A stretch of DNA of 64,000 nt from Inia geoffrensis (GCA_036417435.1 CM070907.1:63534001-63598000); one strand, 5' to 3'; positions 22,511 to 33,970 are shown, numbered from the stretch's first letter. A program made the numbers and translations. The notes: generated from the sequence alone by a model not told the origin.

Positions 22511-22624
22511 TACAGTAGACGACTATTCTTTAATTATTAGGTTTCTTGGGGAGACGGAGGAGAGGCGAATAACAGCCACAGTTAGGGGGACAATACATGT
22601 AAAATGCAATATAACTCATTTGAT

Positions 22625-23060
22625 TTTTTCAGACAGCATATATAGGAGAACCTCCTAAGTGCTAGCAACTAAAAGAGAGATATAAGAATCATGGCCCCTG
22701 ACCTAGAGGAACTCAGTTTTGCAACTGAGATGGATGAGTAAGCAAATTATTTCTATCAGGATTATAAGTGGTCAGAGATAAACAAGTGAAAATGTTATGG
22801 GAGAAGCTGTTTATGTTATCTGGAGCTAGAAGAGGCCTTGCTAAGGAAGCAACTCTTGGGCTCCACTGGTTGAGTCTTAAAAGATGAATGAACAGGAACT
22901 CACCAGGTGAAGCGAGAGTGGAAGGTCATTGCTGATATCAGAGACAACATATGGAAAAAACACAGAGACACAAAAGAGCTTGTTTAGAGCAATGGGAAGC
23001 ATGGAATAACTGGATATAAGGACGTGAGAAAAGACCATCAGCCTTGAGAGATATTGTGGA
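22625..23060 (-). mobile_element. L2 LINE fragment
   Basis: Reverse L2 order: 'ggcccctgacctagaggaac', 'gggagaagctgtttatgtta', 'aagaggccttgctaaggaag', 'gagtcttaaaagatgaatga', 'aacacagagacacaaaagag'. Confidence 0.6.
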
Positions 23061-23539
23061 AACTTGCTCGCCTGCTAAAGAGTTGAGACTGTGCTCTGGA
23101 GGCAACAAGGGGTTTTTACAAGATGATTCATTTGTTTTCAGGAAAGATAACTGGGTGTAGGAGGGAGAACAAAGGGGAAAGACTGGAGGCTAGAGACTGG
23201 AAGCGCGTGCAGATAAGAAGCCCATCTGGGTTACATAATCAGGAAGTTGGTGGGGAATCAGGAAGAGAGGCTGGACCTCCAGGCTCCTGGTTCAAGCTTT
23301 TTTGACGAGATTCCTCCTCCTTGCACATCTTCGAAACCTGCCTAATAAGCAGACCTTGACTTGAGATTACAGTGCTCATATGAGCAGGAAAATAAAGCAC
23401 ACAAAATTGCAACTAGGTTTGAATTGAACTGAGGCACCTGTTTTTTACATATGGTTTGCCACAGCATTAAAATACGTTCAGCATTTTTCTGAGCATCCAT
23501 ACTCTGAGGTCTATATTCCCAAGAAGAATATAAATCCTT
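23061..23539. other. No recognised feature
   Basis: Possibly a decayed continuation of the neighbouring L2 fragments; no gene. Confidence 0.35.
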
Positions 23540-23960
23540 GATGATTTGGGCCAATCATTCATCCACTTTTTCAATCCATCCATCCATCCATCCAGAGAAC
23601 AACAGAACCATGCACCATCCACAAATATGTATTGGCAGCTACTATGTTCTAATCTGGCTACTTCCTGGGGCTGTGGAGATGGAAGGCAATCTCTGCCTTC
23701 AGAGAGCTCACAGCCTAGCATAGGGGGGAGACAGAAAAGTAAACAGACAGGGACAATCCAGTGTGATGAGCACTAATCCAATGGGAAGGATGTGTTAATT
23801 GCTCTGGGAGCTTGAAGCAGGCACACTCAACAGTCTGAGCTACCAGGGAAGGAAGGGACACTGATGACAAGCCTTGAAGGGCAAAGAAGAGGCCACAGAT
23901 GTGCTCTAAGTAGACAGAAGAACACATGCTGTTTGGGGTTATGGTGCAGTGATTAGAATT
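23540..23960 (-). mobile_element. L2 LINE fragment with (CCAT)n
   Basis: Reverse L2 3' end with a short ATCC tandem (23575-23594), 'gcaatctctgccttcagaga', 'gtgttaattgctctgggagc' and 'ccttgaagggcaaagaagag'. Confidence 0.65.
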
Positions 23961-24029
23961 CGAGAATTCAACACTCTTCCCAGTCCTGAAGCCAAACACA
24001 TGCTTTGCCTGTTTTAACTACATAAACCA

Positions 24030-25035
24030 CATTAATTCTGATTTAACTTATGGCTTCCCTCTGTCACTTCACTGTACAAAACTAAGCCAGTGCCTACTTT
24101 CACACAAATTACCAAATAGGCCAAGCATGCTTGGCCCTTTCTGACCTCCTCTTTCAGCACATGTCTCAGGGGACCTCAACCTCTGGCCTCAGTGCCCTAA
24201 GTTGTTCCTCCGACACCAAGAGCTCACTTCAGCCCCTCCTGGTCAGTAACGCAGGTTCCCAGTCTCTGTTTTCACTCACTTCCCTATCAAGTCTTAACTT
24301 GTGAGTCAAGTTCTGCCCAGCTTTTTTTTTTTTTTAATTTAATTAATTTATTGATTTATTTATTTATTTATTTTTGGCTGTGTTGGGTCTTCGTTTCTGT
24401 GCGTGGGCTTTCTCTAGTTGTGGCGAGCGGGGGCCACTCTTCATCACGGTGCGCGGGCCTCTCACTGTCGCGGCCTCTCTTGTTGCGGAGCACAGGCTCC
24501 AGACGCGCAGGCTCAGTAGTTGTGCCTCACGGGCCTAGTTGCTCCGCGGCACGTGGGATCTTCCCAGACCAGGGCTCGAACCCGTGTCCCCTGCATTGGC
24601 AGGCAGATTCTCAACCACTGCGCCACCAGGGAAGCCCCTGCCCAGCTTTAAGATGGCTTTACATTGGAAAACTAGAAGTCTACTGTTCATTCCTCTTTGT
24701 TGGTAACTACTAGCCAGCTTAAAGCATTCATGCTGACAGAGGTATCTGTGCTCAACATTTTCTTCCCCCCCACAACTTGTCCTAAGGTGCATGACTTCAT
24801 CATTCTTCCACTCGTGGTTTTCTGTGACATTCCATTTTCTGGGGTCCCCTCCTACCTCTCTGACAGCCCCACAGGTAAATTTCTCTCATGACACATGTCA
24901 AACACACAGAGTTTTAACCATTTCCCTATTTTGGTCACCCCACTAGTCTAAAAGCTTTGCATCCTGTTCATTTTTCTCTCCCCGGTTCCTGCACATAGTA
25001 GCACTAACTTTTGATGAATCAATGAATTAGTGAAG
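24030..25035 (+). mobile_element. L2 LINE 3' region split by a SINE
   Basis: 24030-24312 ('cctcagtgccctaagttgtt') and 24650-25035 ('ttggtcaccccactagtcta', 'cctgcacatagtagcactaa', 'gatgaatcaatgaattagtg') read as one + strand L2 3' region around the SINE. Confidence 0.65.
24325..24637 (-). mobile_element. CHR-1-type SINE, one motif copy
   Basis: Reverse orientation, 'aatttaattaatttattgat' tail. Exact target duplication 'ctgcccagcttt' at 24313-24324 and 24638-24649. Confidence 0.95.
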
Positions 25036-25907
25036 GGATGGACAGAAGTCTCTAGAGCAAACTTCTGCCAATGGAATGCCACTCTGGAGGTAGGGATGCC
25101 AAGCATTAGAGGTGGGTTGGAGGACCGCCTTTTGAGACCTCCAGCACCCCTCTGTGCTACAGGCCAGTGCCTACTTGGCTGTGTCTAAGGTTAGTTGTGA
25201 GAAAAGAAATGCTGCTCCTGAGAACGGGGAAAAGACAGCATCTTATACCTTAATTTCCTTGAGCCCTGCTTGGCCTACTTTCTCCAGGCCCATTTCTGTG
25301 GGCCTGTGCTACTTTGTAAGGCTCCTGTTCATGAACTAGGAACTATTAATGACACCCCAGGAGCTGATATTATACTTGACCTGAATTACGTTTTAGCATT
25401 AACGTTGTGAAGTTTCACAGAAGAGAACTAAAAGGAAGTTAATGCTCCCTAAAAAGAAAATGAGTAGTCCCTGGTTTATTAGAAAAATCTTGGCCTTGGG
25501 TCTGAATTTTTTTTTTTGTATTAAGATCCAAAAATATTAAAAAGTTGGACTGACTAGCCATGTAGAGCATATGCGAGAGTCCTCAGCTAAATCCAAATAT
25601 GAGAAAAGTCAAACAGTTGTATAGAAAACAAAGAAATGAATCACAGCGTTGGGTAAACTGCTGGTTGGCACAAATCCATAAACACAGACCAAGAAGTGTC
25701 TCTGCAAAGATGTGAGAAATATCTGTGGAAAGTATCTCAGAAATAGATCTGACTTTGACCTGAAATCTTGACTATGACTGCGCTTTATCCCACAGCCATG
25801 GGAAGCAAAGGTAATAGAATCTGGTACTGGGAGTAGCGGAATGGGGCCAGGACCAGGTGTCAGGAGCCCTGGGTCAAATAGCTGTACACCACATGTAATA
25901 TTCGTTA
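25036..25907. other. No recognised feature
   Basis: About 870 bp of single-copy-looking DNA. The longest frame (25609-25923 -) has no recognisable domain. Confidence 0.4.
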
Positions 25908-26107
25908 AAAAACAGCATAGCACAGGGAGATCGGCTTGGTGCTTTGCGATGACCTAGAGGGGTGGGATAGGGAGGATGGGAGGGAGGCTTAAGAGGGAGG
26001 GGATATGGGGATATATGTACACATATGGCTGATTCACTTTGTTGTGTAACAGAAACTAAAATGCTATTGTGAAATAATTATACTCCAATAAAGATCTATT
26101 AAAAAAG
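25908..26107 (+). mobile_element. 5'-truncated L1 3' end
   Basis: L1 3' UTR: 'gcatagcacagggagatcgg', 'gacctagaggggtgggatag', 'ggctgattcactttgttgtg', 'tactccaataaagatctatt' and an A-rich tail. Flanking A-runs obscure the target duplication. Confidence 0.9.
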
Positions 26108-26462
26108 AAAAAAAGTCCTGTCCTTGCCACATGAACTACCATGCAACTGACTATAGACTGTTTAGTTTAATGTCCAATTTGACATTTAATTACAGTAAAC
26201 TTTTTAAATTCATGGAATTTCTTATTTCATGGTTAAAGTCATCTTGTAAATATTAGGGATATAAAGGGAGGAAGGACTTGGCCTAAGCTTTCTAAAACCT
26301 GTCAGGTAACTACTTCTGTGTGTCAAGTTCTAGGCACAAAAATGAGCTACCAAAAAAATGAACAGGCACAAATCGATGTGTTCTCAACGAGTGTAGAGTC
26401 TAGGTGGAAACATGAGACAGGAATATTTTATTTGTAAAATAAGGTAGGAGCAGAGAAGTAAT
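26108..26462. other. No recognised feature
   Basis: AT-rich sequence with no gene or clear repeat. Confidence 0.4.
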
Positions 26463-26712
26463 GATAGCTAGCATTTATTAAACACTCAATAAGGCAAGGC
26501 GCTATTCTAAATGCGTTACATCTACAGGCTCATTTAAACCTAACAAAAACCTTATGAGGTAGGTACTACTATCAGCTCCATTTTACAGATGAGAAACCTG
26601 AAGCAAGGAGAGGTTTATAGCTTGCCCAAGTTCACAGCTAAGGGGCCAATAGGAATTTGAACTCAAGTGGTGTGGCTGCAGATCCCGTGTGCCTAACCGC
26701 TAGACTATTCCG
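26463..26712 (-). mobile_element. MIR SINE, near full length
   Basis: Reverse MIR: 'tagctagcatttattaaaca', 'aaccttatgaggtaggtact', 'ccattttacagatgagaaac', 'tttgaactcaagtggtgtgg'. Confidence 0.9.
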
Positions 26713-26749
26713 CCTGCCGAGGATCACCTGAGAGATACATACCAGAAGT

Positions 26750-27020
26750 GTTCTGGGAGCTCAGCTGAGGGAGATATTCACTGCACCCAAGGAGAAAGAT
26801 TATCCACCCTCTGTGAGAGAGGTGAACTTCGCACTAAGCTTCAAAGGGTGGGGAGAATTTGGACATATAAATGTTGGCAGTCAGAGTGGAGGAAGAATTC
26901 AAAGAAAGGGAGAGAAGTGTTTCCAGGTTGAGAGCAGCATTAGTAAAACTGAGTGGTAAACACACAGGATCTAAGGAAATAGCCAAGATCAGTCTGGTTG
27001 TATTAGCATGTGCCAAAACA
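26750..27020 (-). mobile_element. L2 LINE fragment
   Basis: Reverse L2: 'gtgttctgggagctcagctg', 'ggtgaacttcgcactaagct', 'ggagagaagtgtttccaggt', 'tctggttgtattagcatgtg'. Confidence 0.55.
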
Positions 27021-27876
27021 AAGTAGTGGGGAAAGGGCTCGGGGGTGAGCTGGAGCTAGACCTGAAAAGTTTGTTCATAAAGATGATTTTTACTAACCTA
27101 CTCCCAGTACTTTGCCGAACTGATTAACTTATCACCAAAAGCCACCCTCAGGGAGAAACTTTGACAATACAAATGAACAGATGAGAAAGTTAAAAAAAAA
27201 AAACAAAAACCTTTCTCCCAAGGAACAGCAAGTGCAAGGGGACTCAACCTCCAGTTCCAGTTTTCTGTTTCTCAGCTATGACCATTCTTCCAGATGTTCC
27301 AAGTCAGCTGTACACTGTCAAACCGTTCGATAAATAAGGGCACACATCACATATTGGATGGTAATCGGATTCTTGGCACTGATCCTTAGTAATCATGAAG
27401 AATTCTAGAGTTTCTTTAGAAATAGTTGGGGTTTGACTTACTGTTATAGCCATGCAAGTAATATGTAATTAGAGTGTAAAATGAATTCGTGTATTTATCT
27501 TAGAGTTGATAAAGCCTTTAGAAACCATGTGCACTTATCCTGCAGTGGAGCAAACAAAGCTGAAAAGGTTAAATGGACTTCCTTGAAGTCATCCAGCAAA
27601 TCAATAGCAAAATCACTTTTGATCACAAAATTTTTGGAAAGTAGAACAAAAGCTCTTATTGCACATTTATATCATCTGCACACAGATATGTATCCAATGT
27701 TCTCCTGTTCCACCATTCATCCATGAGTCTTTAAAATTTGGTTAAAACACAATATTCAGATAAGAGGCTTTAAAAATGTTGAACACAGATGTTTTATGCT
27801 TAGGAAAGTGATCTTTTTTTTTTAATACACCAAGCTACAAAATAATTCCGTAGGGATATTAAAATTAACGATAGCT
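27021..27876. other. No recognised feature
   Basis: AT-rich single-copy-looking DNA with an A-run at about 27190-27201. The open frame 27481-27726 (81 codons) has no recognisable motif. Confidence 0.4.
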
Positions 27877-28092
27877 GGGACTTTCCTGGTGGTGCAGTGG
27901 TTGAGAGTCTGCCTGCCGATGAGGGGACGCAGGTTTGTGTCCCGGTCCGGGAAGATCCCACATGCCCCGGAGCGGCTGGGCCCGTGAGCCATGGCCGCTG
28001 AGCCTGCGCGTCCAGAGCCTGTGCTCCGCAACGGGAGAGGCCACAACAGTGAGAGGCCCGCGTACCACAAAAAAAAAAAAAAAAAAAAAAAA
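27877..28092 (+). mobile_element. CHR-2-type SINE
   Basis: 'ggtgcagtggttgagagtct' head, body ending 'gcgtaccac' and a 20+ nt poly-A tail. I could not find a clear target duplication. Confidence 0.92.
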
Positions 28093-28634
28093 GAAGGCAG
28101 AATGATCTCTATGGCTCAAACAGCCCATGTCTATACTGGTCTCTGATACTAGATTCCCCTTGAAAGAAGAACCAAGAATGTTAGCCCTCAGCTAGCCAAA
28201 GATGTGTGTCCCTCGGCTGATTCCTGTGCTTAGCAGCTTGGAGACATCCCTTCTTTACCCTCTCACCACTTCAGCACTGTCTCTTGGGCTCTCCCCACTG
28301 GCCCTGCCCTGAATCCCAGCACTGGCATTTACATCTTCAACGTAATAGGCCCTGAAGCTGAGACAATGGAGCTCTTAGAGCCTTCAGCTATGATCTCATC
28401 TTCTGAGCTAGATTTTTCTTGGCCTATGATTGCTCAGCCCCAGCCAGGAAAAAAAAAAAAAAAAAAAAAAAAGCGCCCCTGCTCCAGGAAGTGCCAGTGC
28501 TGACTCAGCATGCTGTAGATCTGGATTGGAGCAGAAATTTGTGTGGACCAGCCTTGTAGGCTCCAGTAGTAGAGAGAGAGAGAAAGAATCGAGGCAATCC
28601 TGAGGGCAAAGAGACTTCAAGGGTTGGTGTGAGG
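28093..28634. other. No gene; isolated A-run
   Basis: Single-copy-looking DNA with an unexplained run of 24 A at 28449-28472 that has no SINE or L1 body on either side. Confidence 0.45.
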
Positions 28635-28830
28635 GAGAACTCCTTTATTGAGAACCTTCTGTGTACCAGGCACTTTCAATCTGGGCTACAACTTTGCAAA
28701 GCAGATAGTACTACCCTACTTCCAAAGCTCAGAGAGATTAAGTAACTTTTCCAGAATCCCATGACTAGCAAGTAGCTGTGGAATTCAAACCTAGGCCTCC
28801 AAAGACCTGCATTCTTTCTTTCACACATCC
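28635..28830 (-). mobile_element. MIR SINE
   Basis: Reverse MIR: 'ctcctttattgagaaccttc', 'tgtaccaggcactttcaatc', 'gagagattaagtaacttttc', 'ggaattcaaacctaggcctc'. Confidence 0.82.
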
Positions 28831-29324
28831 TGAGGAGCAACTGGGAAGAACTTCGGAAGTGTTGAGAGTAAAGCTAGATGCTCAGCGAATACTCACTGGA
28901 TGGTTATTCTAAGGAAATGGACGAAATACTGGGATAGGATAATATTGAACCTGAAATCCCCAGCGCTAACCATAAGAAAAGGTAGAAGGACAATCACCAT
29001 ACTAAGTTGCTTTAGGTCATAAATGAACATGGTCCTTTGCCAGGGTGGGGTGGTGTGGAGGTCACACAAAATGATGCTGTTAATCCCTTGAACATGAACG
29101 TGACTAATAAGCTGGGTGTGGCATCAGTCATCTCGTCCACACAGCTGTCTGGGCAGGCTAATCTGTGGTTGGAACCTCCAGCTCTGTCTGCCCGGTGGCA
29201 TATGCTGCACTCTAATCTCTTGGCTTCACAGCTAGCTTGACATTTCTGCTGAGTCTGACTCACTTGCTTCCAGCCTCAATTGTTCTGTGCCAATGCAGGC
29301 TTCTTTTACAGTTGGCCTATTTAG
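28831..29324. other. No recognised feature
   Basis: Single-copy-looking sequence; short frames only. Confidence 0.4.
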
Positions 29325-29430
29325 AAAGACAGGATGTTAGTGTTGGAAGGAAATAACCCAAGAAGTCACCTAGCATAACCCCTTCATGTTACAAATGAGA
29401 GAACGGGCCCCAGGGGAGGTTTGGTGATGC
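29325..29430 (-). mobile_element. Ancient SINE-like relic (MIR3/L3-like)
   Basis: 'aggatgttagtgttggaagg', 'cacctagcataaccccttca', 'ttacaaatgagagaacgggc' follow a widespread mammalian relic pattern. Family uncertain. Confidence 0.4.
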
Positions 29431-30039
29431 CTGAACTCGGGTGGGTTGAAGTGTGGGGCATGATGGGACCCCAGCCACACAGGCCTGTCGGGCAGCAGGA
29501 GGAAGCTGTGATCAAGCAACACTGGAGCTGGCAATACGAACTCTGCTGCAGGATTACTGGGGCCCGGGTGGGGCACAGGGAGTGGATCCAGCCCCTTGGA
29601 ACAATGGGCTGGGATAGGGAAGCAGAGTGTCAGGATCCCAGCCAAGCAAGTCTGGAGTTCAGGGCAGGGCTTCTGTCTCAGCAGGAAAATATGGGGTTGG
29701 GGAGGAGAATTAGGCTGAAGGTTAGTTGTGAGGACTGGACCAACATGCCCAGGAAGGTGAAGGGGTGTGAAGAGTCATAACCGAGAGGCTATCGCGGTAT
29801 GCAGAGGTCACCAGGAGCACGATAAAGCCCAGGTTAGTGTCAGCACACCCCAACCCCATGGTGGGCTGTGGCTGATGCACTTCTTACCCTTTTCAGGAAG
29901 GCTTCAGCTTGCAGCTGGAGGTAGTCAGCAGCTCCAGATATAGCTGGGGAGCCGGGAAAGATAGCACTGAAGTATTCCATCCATTCTGCCTCCCAAATGT
30001 CTCTGAAATGTCCCTTTCCTCCATTTCTATTGACAACGT
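29431..30039. other. G-rich stretch with a 119-codon frame
   Basis: No repeat recognised. The + frame 29421-29780 is open for 119 codons (WGMMGPQPHRPVGQQEEAVI...), the longest frame in the window whose sequence is mostly unexplained by repeats. It starts inside an ancient SINE relic, shows no signal peptide, domain or splice context, and sits in G-rich DNA where stop codons are scarce. Probably a chance frame. Confidence 0.35.
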
Positions 30040-30795
30040 CCTGAGCCCTGGTCATCGCCCACCTGAATTATTACAATAGGGCTTTGGTTCAATCTCTTAG
30101 CCTTTGCCTCTACTAAAACATTCTTCTCATTGTCACCAGATACATGAGGATGTCACTTGCTTTCTATAAATGTTGGGTGGCTTACCATTGCATCACAGCC
30201 TTTCTCAACTGGGAGAGTCAAGCCCTACAGAAAATTACTGGAGCGACTCTTTTCTCCGTTCTCTCTAGGATGGTACAAAGCTAGTATCATTCTAGGCATA
30301 CAGGGGATAAATTGATTTGTACAATGGATACCTTAAGTCTAGAGGGCTTAAAAACTCCAAATGTCTAAGCCTGGCTTTCCAGGTCCCACACAGCCTCAGC
30401 CCAACTTCCCCTAGCCTCATCTCCCGCCCTCCCTGCCTCACATTCTGTGCTCTGGTGGCACCACACTCTTCCCATTTCTTTATCACACTATTTTTGTTCA
30501 TGTCTTAATGTTCTTCCTTCTACCTGGCCTCCCTATTGACCTTGTAAAATCTTAATCATCCTTCAGATGTTACCTCCTCTTTGGTGCCTCTGTAGACTTC
30601 AAAGGTCGATTAAATTATTCTTCCTCTGTGTACCCATATTATTTGGTATGTGTGCCACTGTACAGAAAGTCCTTCATAGTTGGAGGTTTACTTATCTGTG
30701 CGACCTACAAAATCTTGTTTCTGCACAGCAGGCAACATTCCCGCCCCACCCCCTGCCCAGACCTGAATAGATGTTTATCAAACTGAATGGTCCAA
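30040..30795 (+). mobile_element. L2 LINE 3' region
   Basis: 'cacctgaattattacaatag', 'cctcatctcccgccctccct', 'tctacctggcctccctattg', 'atcatccttcagatgttacc', 'gatgtttatcaaactgaatg' keep L2 order over 750 bp. The middle (30200-30340) is too diverged to place. Confidence 0.75.
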
Positions 30796-31194
30796 AGCTC
30801 CCTAGGTAATCAAAAACAGTGGTAATTCTGGAACACAGGATGCTTGATTCTTAGTCCGCCATTATTTGGGTTTTTACACGTGACAACAACTAAATCAAAT
30901 ATTAAATATGCAGGTGTGCATGGTGATAGTGTGAGCTGAGAGGAACCTTCCTGAATAATTCCCGACAGAGCGAGGGAGTAAGAGCTGGTAAACTCCACTG
31001 GGAAGGAAGGATGGAGCCAGAAAGAAGTTAGGAAAGGTTTAGGAGTAGACCCCATCAGGAATATGCATAGGACTGACTTTGTAATTTCTTCAGGAAACAA
31101 AAAAAGAAAAAGAAGGAGAAATAGTTGGTGGTGGGGTTAAATGAGGGACACCTAGATCAAGAACTGATGCCTGAAATGACTCATCAAAGCTGAA
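30796..31194. other. No recognised feature
   Basis: Possibly includes decayed reverse L2; no gene. Confidence 0.35.
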
Positions 31195-31297
31195 ATCTGA
31201 TAACAGAGAACTTACATTTGCATGTGCAGGGCACCATCACATATCTGATCTCACTGAATTCTCAGAATAACCCTGTGGCGCAGGTGAGGGGTGAAGT

Positions 31298-31337
<40 letters not shown>

Positions 31338-31500
31338 CGCGCGCGCGCGTGTGCGCGTGCATGTTGTTGTTTCACTCCTCCCTTTACAGAGGAGACGATT
31401 AAGGCTCAGAAAGGAGAAGTGATGTGTCCGCTGTCCCTAAGTAACACAGCTGGAACTAGAAGGCAGGCCTGCCTGTCTCTGGGTCCAGAGCCCCATTCAC
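31195..31500 (-). mobile_element. MIR SINE with internal microsatellite
   Basis: 31195-31298 ('cactgaattctcagaataac') and 31365-31500 ('cctttacagaggagacgatt', 'ctaagtaacacagctggaac') are the two parts of one reverse MIR. The microsatellite replaces the usual A/T-rich middle. Confidence 0.83.
31299..31364. repeat. (GT)n(GC)n alternating purine-pyrimidine tract
   Basis: About 66 bases of unbroken purine-pyrimidine alternation: a GT run, a GC run, then mixed GT/GC. Known Z-DNA-prone composition. Confidence 0.97.
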
Positions 31501-32284
31501 TTTATTTAAGAGCAGGGAGGCAGCTCCTCTGGTCTAAAAGCTGAAGGTCTTTATAAAATCAGATAGGATGACATATAGAGGTTTTTCTGAGCCACGACTC
31601 AGAGGGACACTCCATAAACTCGAGACTTTTCTAGGCTGTTTTAAAAGGAAGATAGACACCCATTAGTCAGCTGACTTTCAGGGAGCTGGCTGATACAGAG
31701 CGATTCTCGGCTTGAAATGGGCAAAAGTCTGACGACAACAGAATCTGGGGCAGGAGACAAGAGAAGGGGGTGGTTTGTTTTTTGATCTGCCTGCGGCTCC
31801 AGTGCGTATACAGGACGGCAGATGAGGGCCCAGCTGCTGCTCTTTTTGGTCGGCTTCGGATGGAGAGAGAGAGTCAGGAAGATGGAGTGGAAGAGTTGGA
31901 ACCACATGAGGTTGCTCAGTTGGTACTTGCCCTCTCAGATTTACCCATGAACCTTGGAACCTGTGAGACCTTAGAATAGAAGTACCACTAACCGGGCTCT
32001 GCAGGCAATCCCTTCTGTTGTCATTTAGTGTCTTTGTTATACATTTCCTGTTGTCCGGCAAAAGGGTGAGACCCTCAGGGGCACAGAGTTGGTTTAAATA
32101 ACTTTGTACCCCACTATCTAGTGTTCTGAATATATGAAATAAATCTCAGGAGACGGCGCTTTGATTACAAGAAAGATTTCAAGTTTGTTAAAAACATCTT
32201 TTATAGGACTCCATGGGATAAAATTCCTTGATTTCTCTTCCCTCCCCTTCAAAAGTTACCTAGATAGTTTTTTAAATCCTCATT
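31501..32284. other. No gene recognised
   Basis: Single-copy-looking. A 127-codon - frame (32061-31678) has no recognisable motif. 32060-32150 may be a decayed L2 3' end. Confidence 0.4.
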
Positions 32285-32430
32285 TATTCACTCAGTGTTA
32301 GTATTTATAGGGTCCACTTTTGTGTGCTAGGGGACTATGCTATGTCGGCCCTACGCTAGGTTCTAGGTACCAGAGGTAAACAAGAGGCGGCCCACCTTCA
32401 CAAAACTTAGAGTTTACGGTGATGTAGACT
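32285..32430 (-). mobile_element. L2 LINE 3' end fragment
   Basis: Reverse L2: 'catttattcactcagtgtta', 'cctacgctaggttctaggta', 'ccaccttcacaaaacttaga'. Confidence 0.65.
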
Positions 32431-32560
32431 GGCGTGACTGAAAGAGGCCCCAGAGACAGTCTAATTCAACTGCCTCGTTTTACCAGTGAGAAAATGAAGG
32501 CTCAGAGACAGGTAGTATCTCACTGACTACTAGTCCATGGCAAAGCCAGGTAAAGAAAAC
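32431..32560 (-). mobile_element. Ancient SINE-like relic (MIR3/L3-like)
   Basis: 'gtctaattcaactgcctcgt', 'taccagtgagaaaatgaagg', 'atggcaaagccagg'; the same family pattern as at 29325. Confidence 0.4.
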
Positions 32561-32964
32561 AGTCCTACTTTTCAATTAAGACCCTGATCGGAAGTTATCC
32601 AGGAGGCCAAGAAAAGCATCATCTCTTTCTTGGCTTCTTGATTATTGGAGTGAGTGAGTGTTTTTCTACCCTGTCTTTTCTGGAGCCAAGCATGGTCTGT
32701 TAGCAATAAACCACAGTTTCCTCATTCTCTGGAACTCTATCTTCTATGTCCTTTGCAAACCCCCTCTCTCCACAGAGGCTCTCAATCTTATTACTGGAGC
32801 CCCAGGACCAGGGAAAACATACTGCTTGAGTTTTACTTCTTTTTTTTTTTTTTTTTTTTTTTTTACAAGAAGCAGAGTATGTTAACTCTCTGTAAGAAAA
32901 CACCATGAAGTTCTGTTTCACTGTTGTCTAAAAGATTCGTTCCATAAGAGATACTGATAATATT
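32561..32964. other. No gene; poly-T run
   Basis: Single-copy-looking with a run of about 25 T at 32840-32864 and no attached SINE or L1 body. Confidence 0.45.
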
Positions 32965-33413
32965 TGTATTAGTTAGGGTTCTCCAGAGAAACAGAACCAA
33001 TAGGGGAGAGAAAATCAGAGACAGAGAAGGAGAAAGACAGAGAGAGAGAGATTTATTTTAAGGAACTGGCTCATGTAACTATGGAGGCTGACAAGTCCAA
33101 ACTCTGCAGGGTAGGCCAGCAGGATGGAGACCCAGGGAAGAACAAATGTTACAGTTCAAGTCCAAAAGCCATCTGCTGGCAGAATTCCCTCTCGCTTGGG
33201 AGAGGTCAGTTTTATGTTCTAGTTCTAGTCAGGCCTTCAACTGATTGAATGAGGCGCACCCCCATAGTGGGGGCAATGTGCTTTACTTTAAATGTTAATC
33301 TAGTTATCATGAGGTATCATGTTCGTACCCTCACAGAAACATCCCGAATAACATTTGAGCAAATATCTGGGCACCATGGCCCAGCCAAGTTGACACATAA
33401 AATTAACCATCAC
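32965..33413 (-). mobile_element. ERVL-type solo LTR (MLT2-like)
   Basis: In reverse: begins 'tgtattagttagggttctcc', continues 'agaaacagaaccaatagggg', a GA-rich tract, 'ggaactggctcatgtaacta', 'cttcaactgattgaatgagg', 'gcccagccaagttgacacat' and ends 'ttaaccatca'. No internal viral sequence. No clear 5-bp duplication. Confidence 0.78.
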
Positions 33414-33955
33414 GATGCCATTGATATAAGCTGAAATTTTTACCACCTCAAGAGTCATATCAGAATTCTGAAGGAGTTGTGGGTGTCAGTTGCTGGGGGA
33501 ATCACTGGATGCAAAGTCCTCCTGAAACTCTGGATCAGCATCGGGGAGAAGGAAGGAAGCCCGGCGAAGGTATAGGAAAATCATCAGTGGATGACGATGT
33601 TATGATTAGAAAAGAACAGTCGGAAGAGGGTTTTATTTTGGCCAACCTAGAGACTCCCTAACCCTAACCCTTTTTCTTCTGTTCTGTTTCCTAGATGAAG
33701 AGGAGGAAAATTCAGAAACCAAAGGCCAGAGAGGAAGACAATCGCCTTTGCTCTCCCTTCAGATATGCTGTGGACCAGAGTTCCAACAACCAGACCTTTG
33801 GGGCTGAGATATTTCCCCTCCTGACTCTTCCCTGTATAGGGGACTGAGACACTTGGCTTTGTGCTTAGGGAGTTAAGGCTGTGGCTACAGAAGAAACTCT
33901 GTTGAGGCTGTGACCCTTAGTGGAGCAACAGCAGCCTTATAGCTCTGAACATGTC
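33414..33955. other. Single-copy segment with splice-like signals
   Basis: No repeat recognised. Contains the candidate exon described at 33695 and a possible weak donor ('aaggtatag', about 33566). No polyadenylation signal or clear downstream donor seen. Confidence 0.4.
33695..33845 (+). other. Weak candidate exon
   Basis: Preceded by a textbook-looking 3' splice site: branch-like 'ctaac' at 33664-33668, pyrimidine tract 'tttttcttctgttctgtttc', then AG at 33693-33694, with 27 nt from branch A to AG. The following 50 nt are purine-rich (enhancer-like 'gaagaggaggaaaa'). Two frames stay open for 37-50 codons (one beginning MKRRKIQKPKAREED) before stops. No good donor or poly-A signal follows, and no homologue is recognised. 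It may be chance. Confidence 0.2.
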
Positions 33956-33970
33956 CCAAGAAGGGCTTTG

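Noticed and set aside
24351..24713. 120-codon + strand frame, and similar 60-130-codon frames at other SINEs
   Set aside because: Translation of a CHR-1 SINE antisense strand; the same peptide pattern recurs at each SINE copy.
28449..28472. Isolated poly-A run as a possible processed pseudogene tail
   Set aside because: No cDNA-like sequence upstream and no flanking duplication seen.
31678..32061. 127-codon - strand open frame
   Set aside because: No recognisable motif or gene-like context; low-information composition.
33658..33671. Telomere-like 'cctaaccctaaccc'
   Set aside because: Only about two units; too short for an interstitial telomere repeat and better read as part of a pyrimidine-rich splice-like tract.
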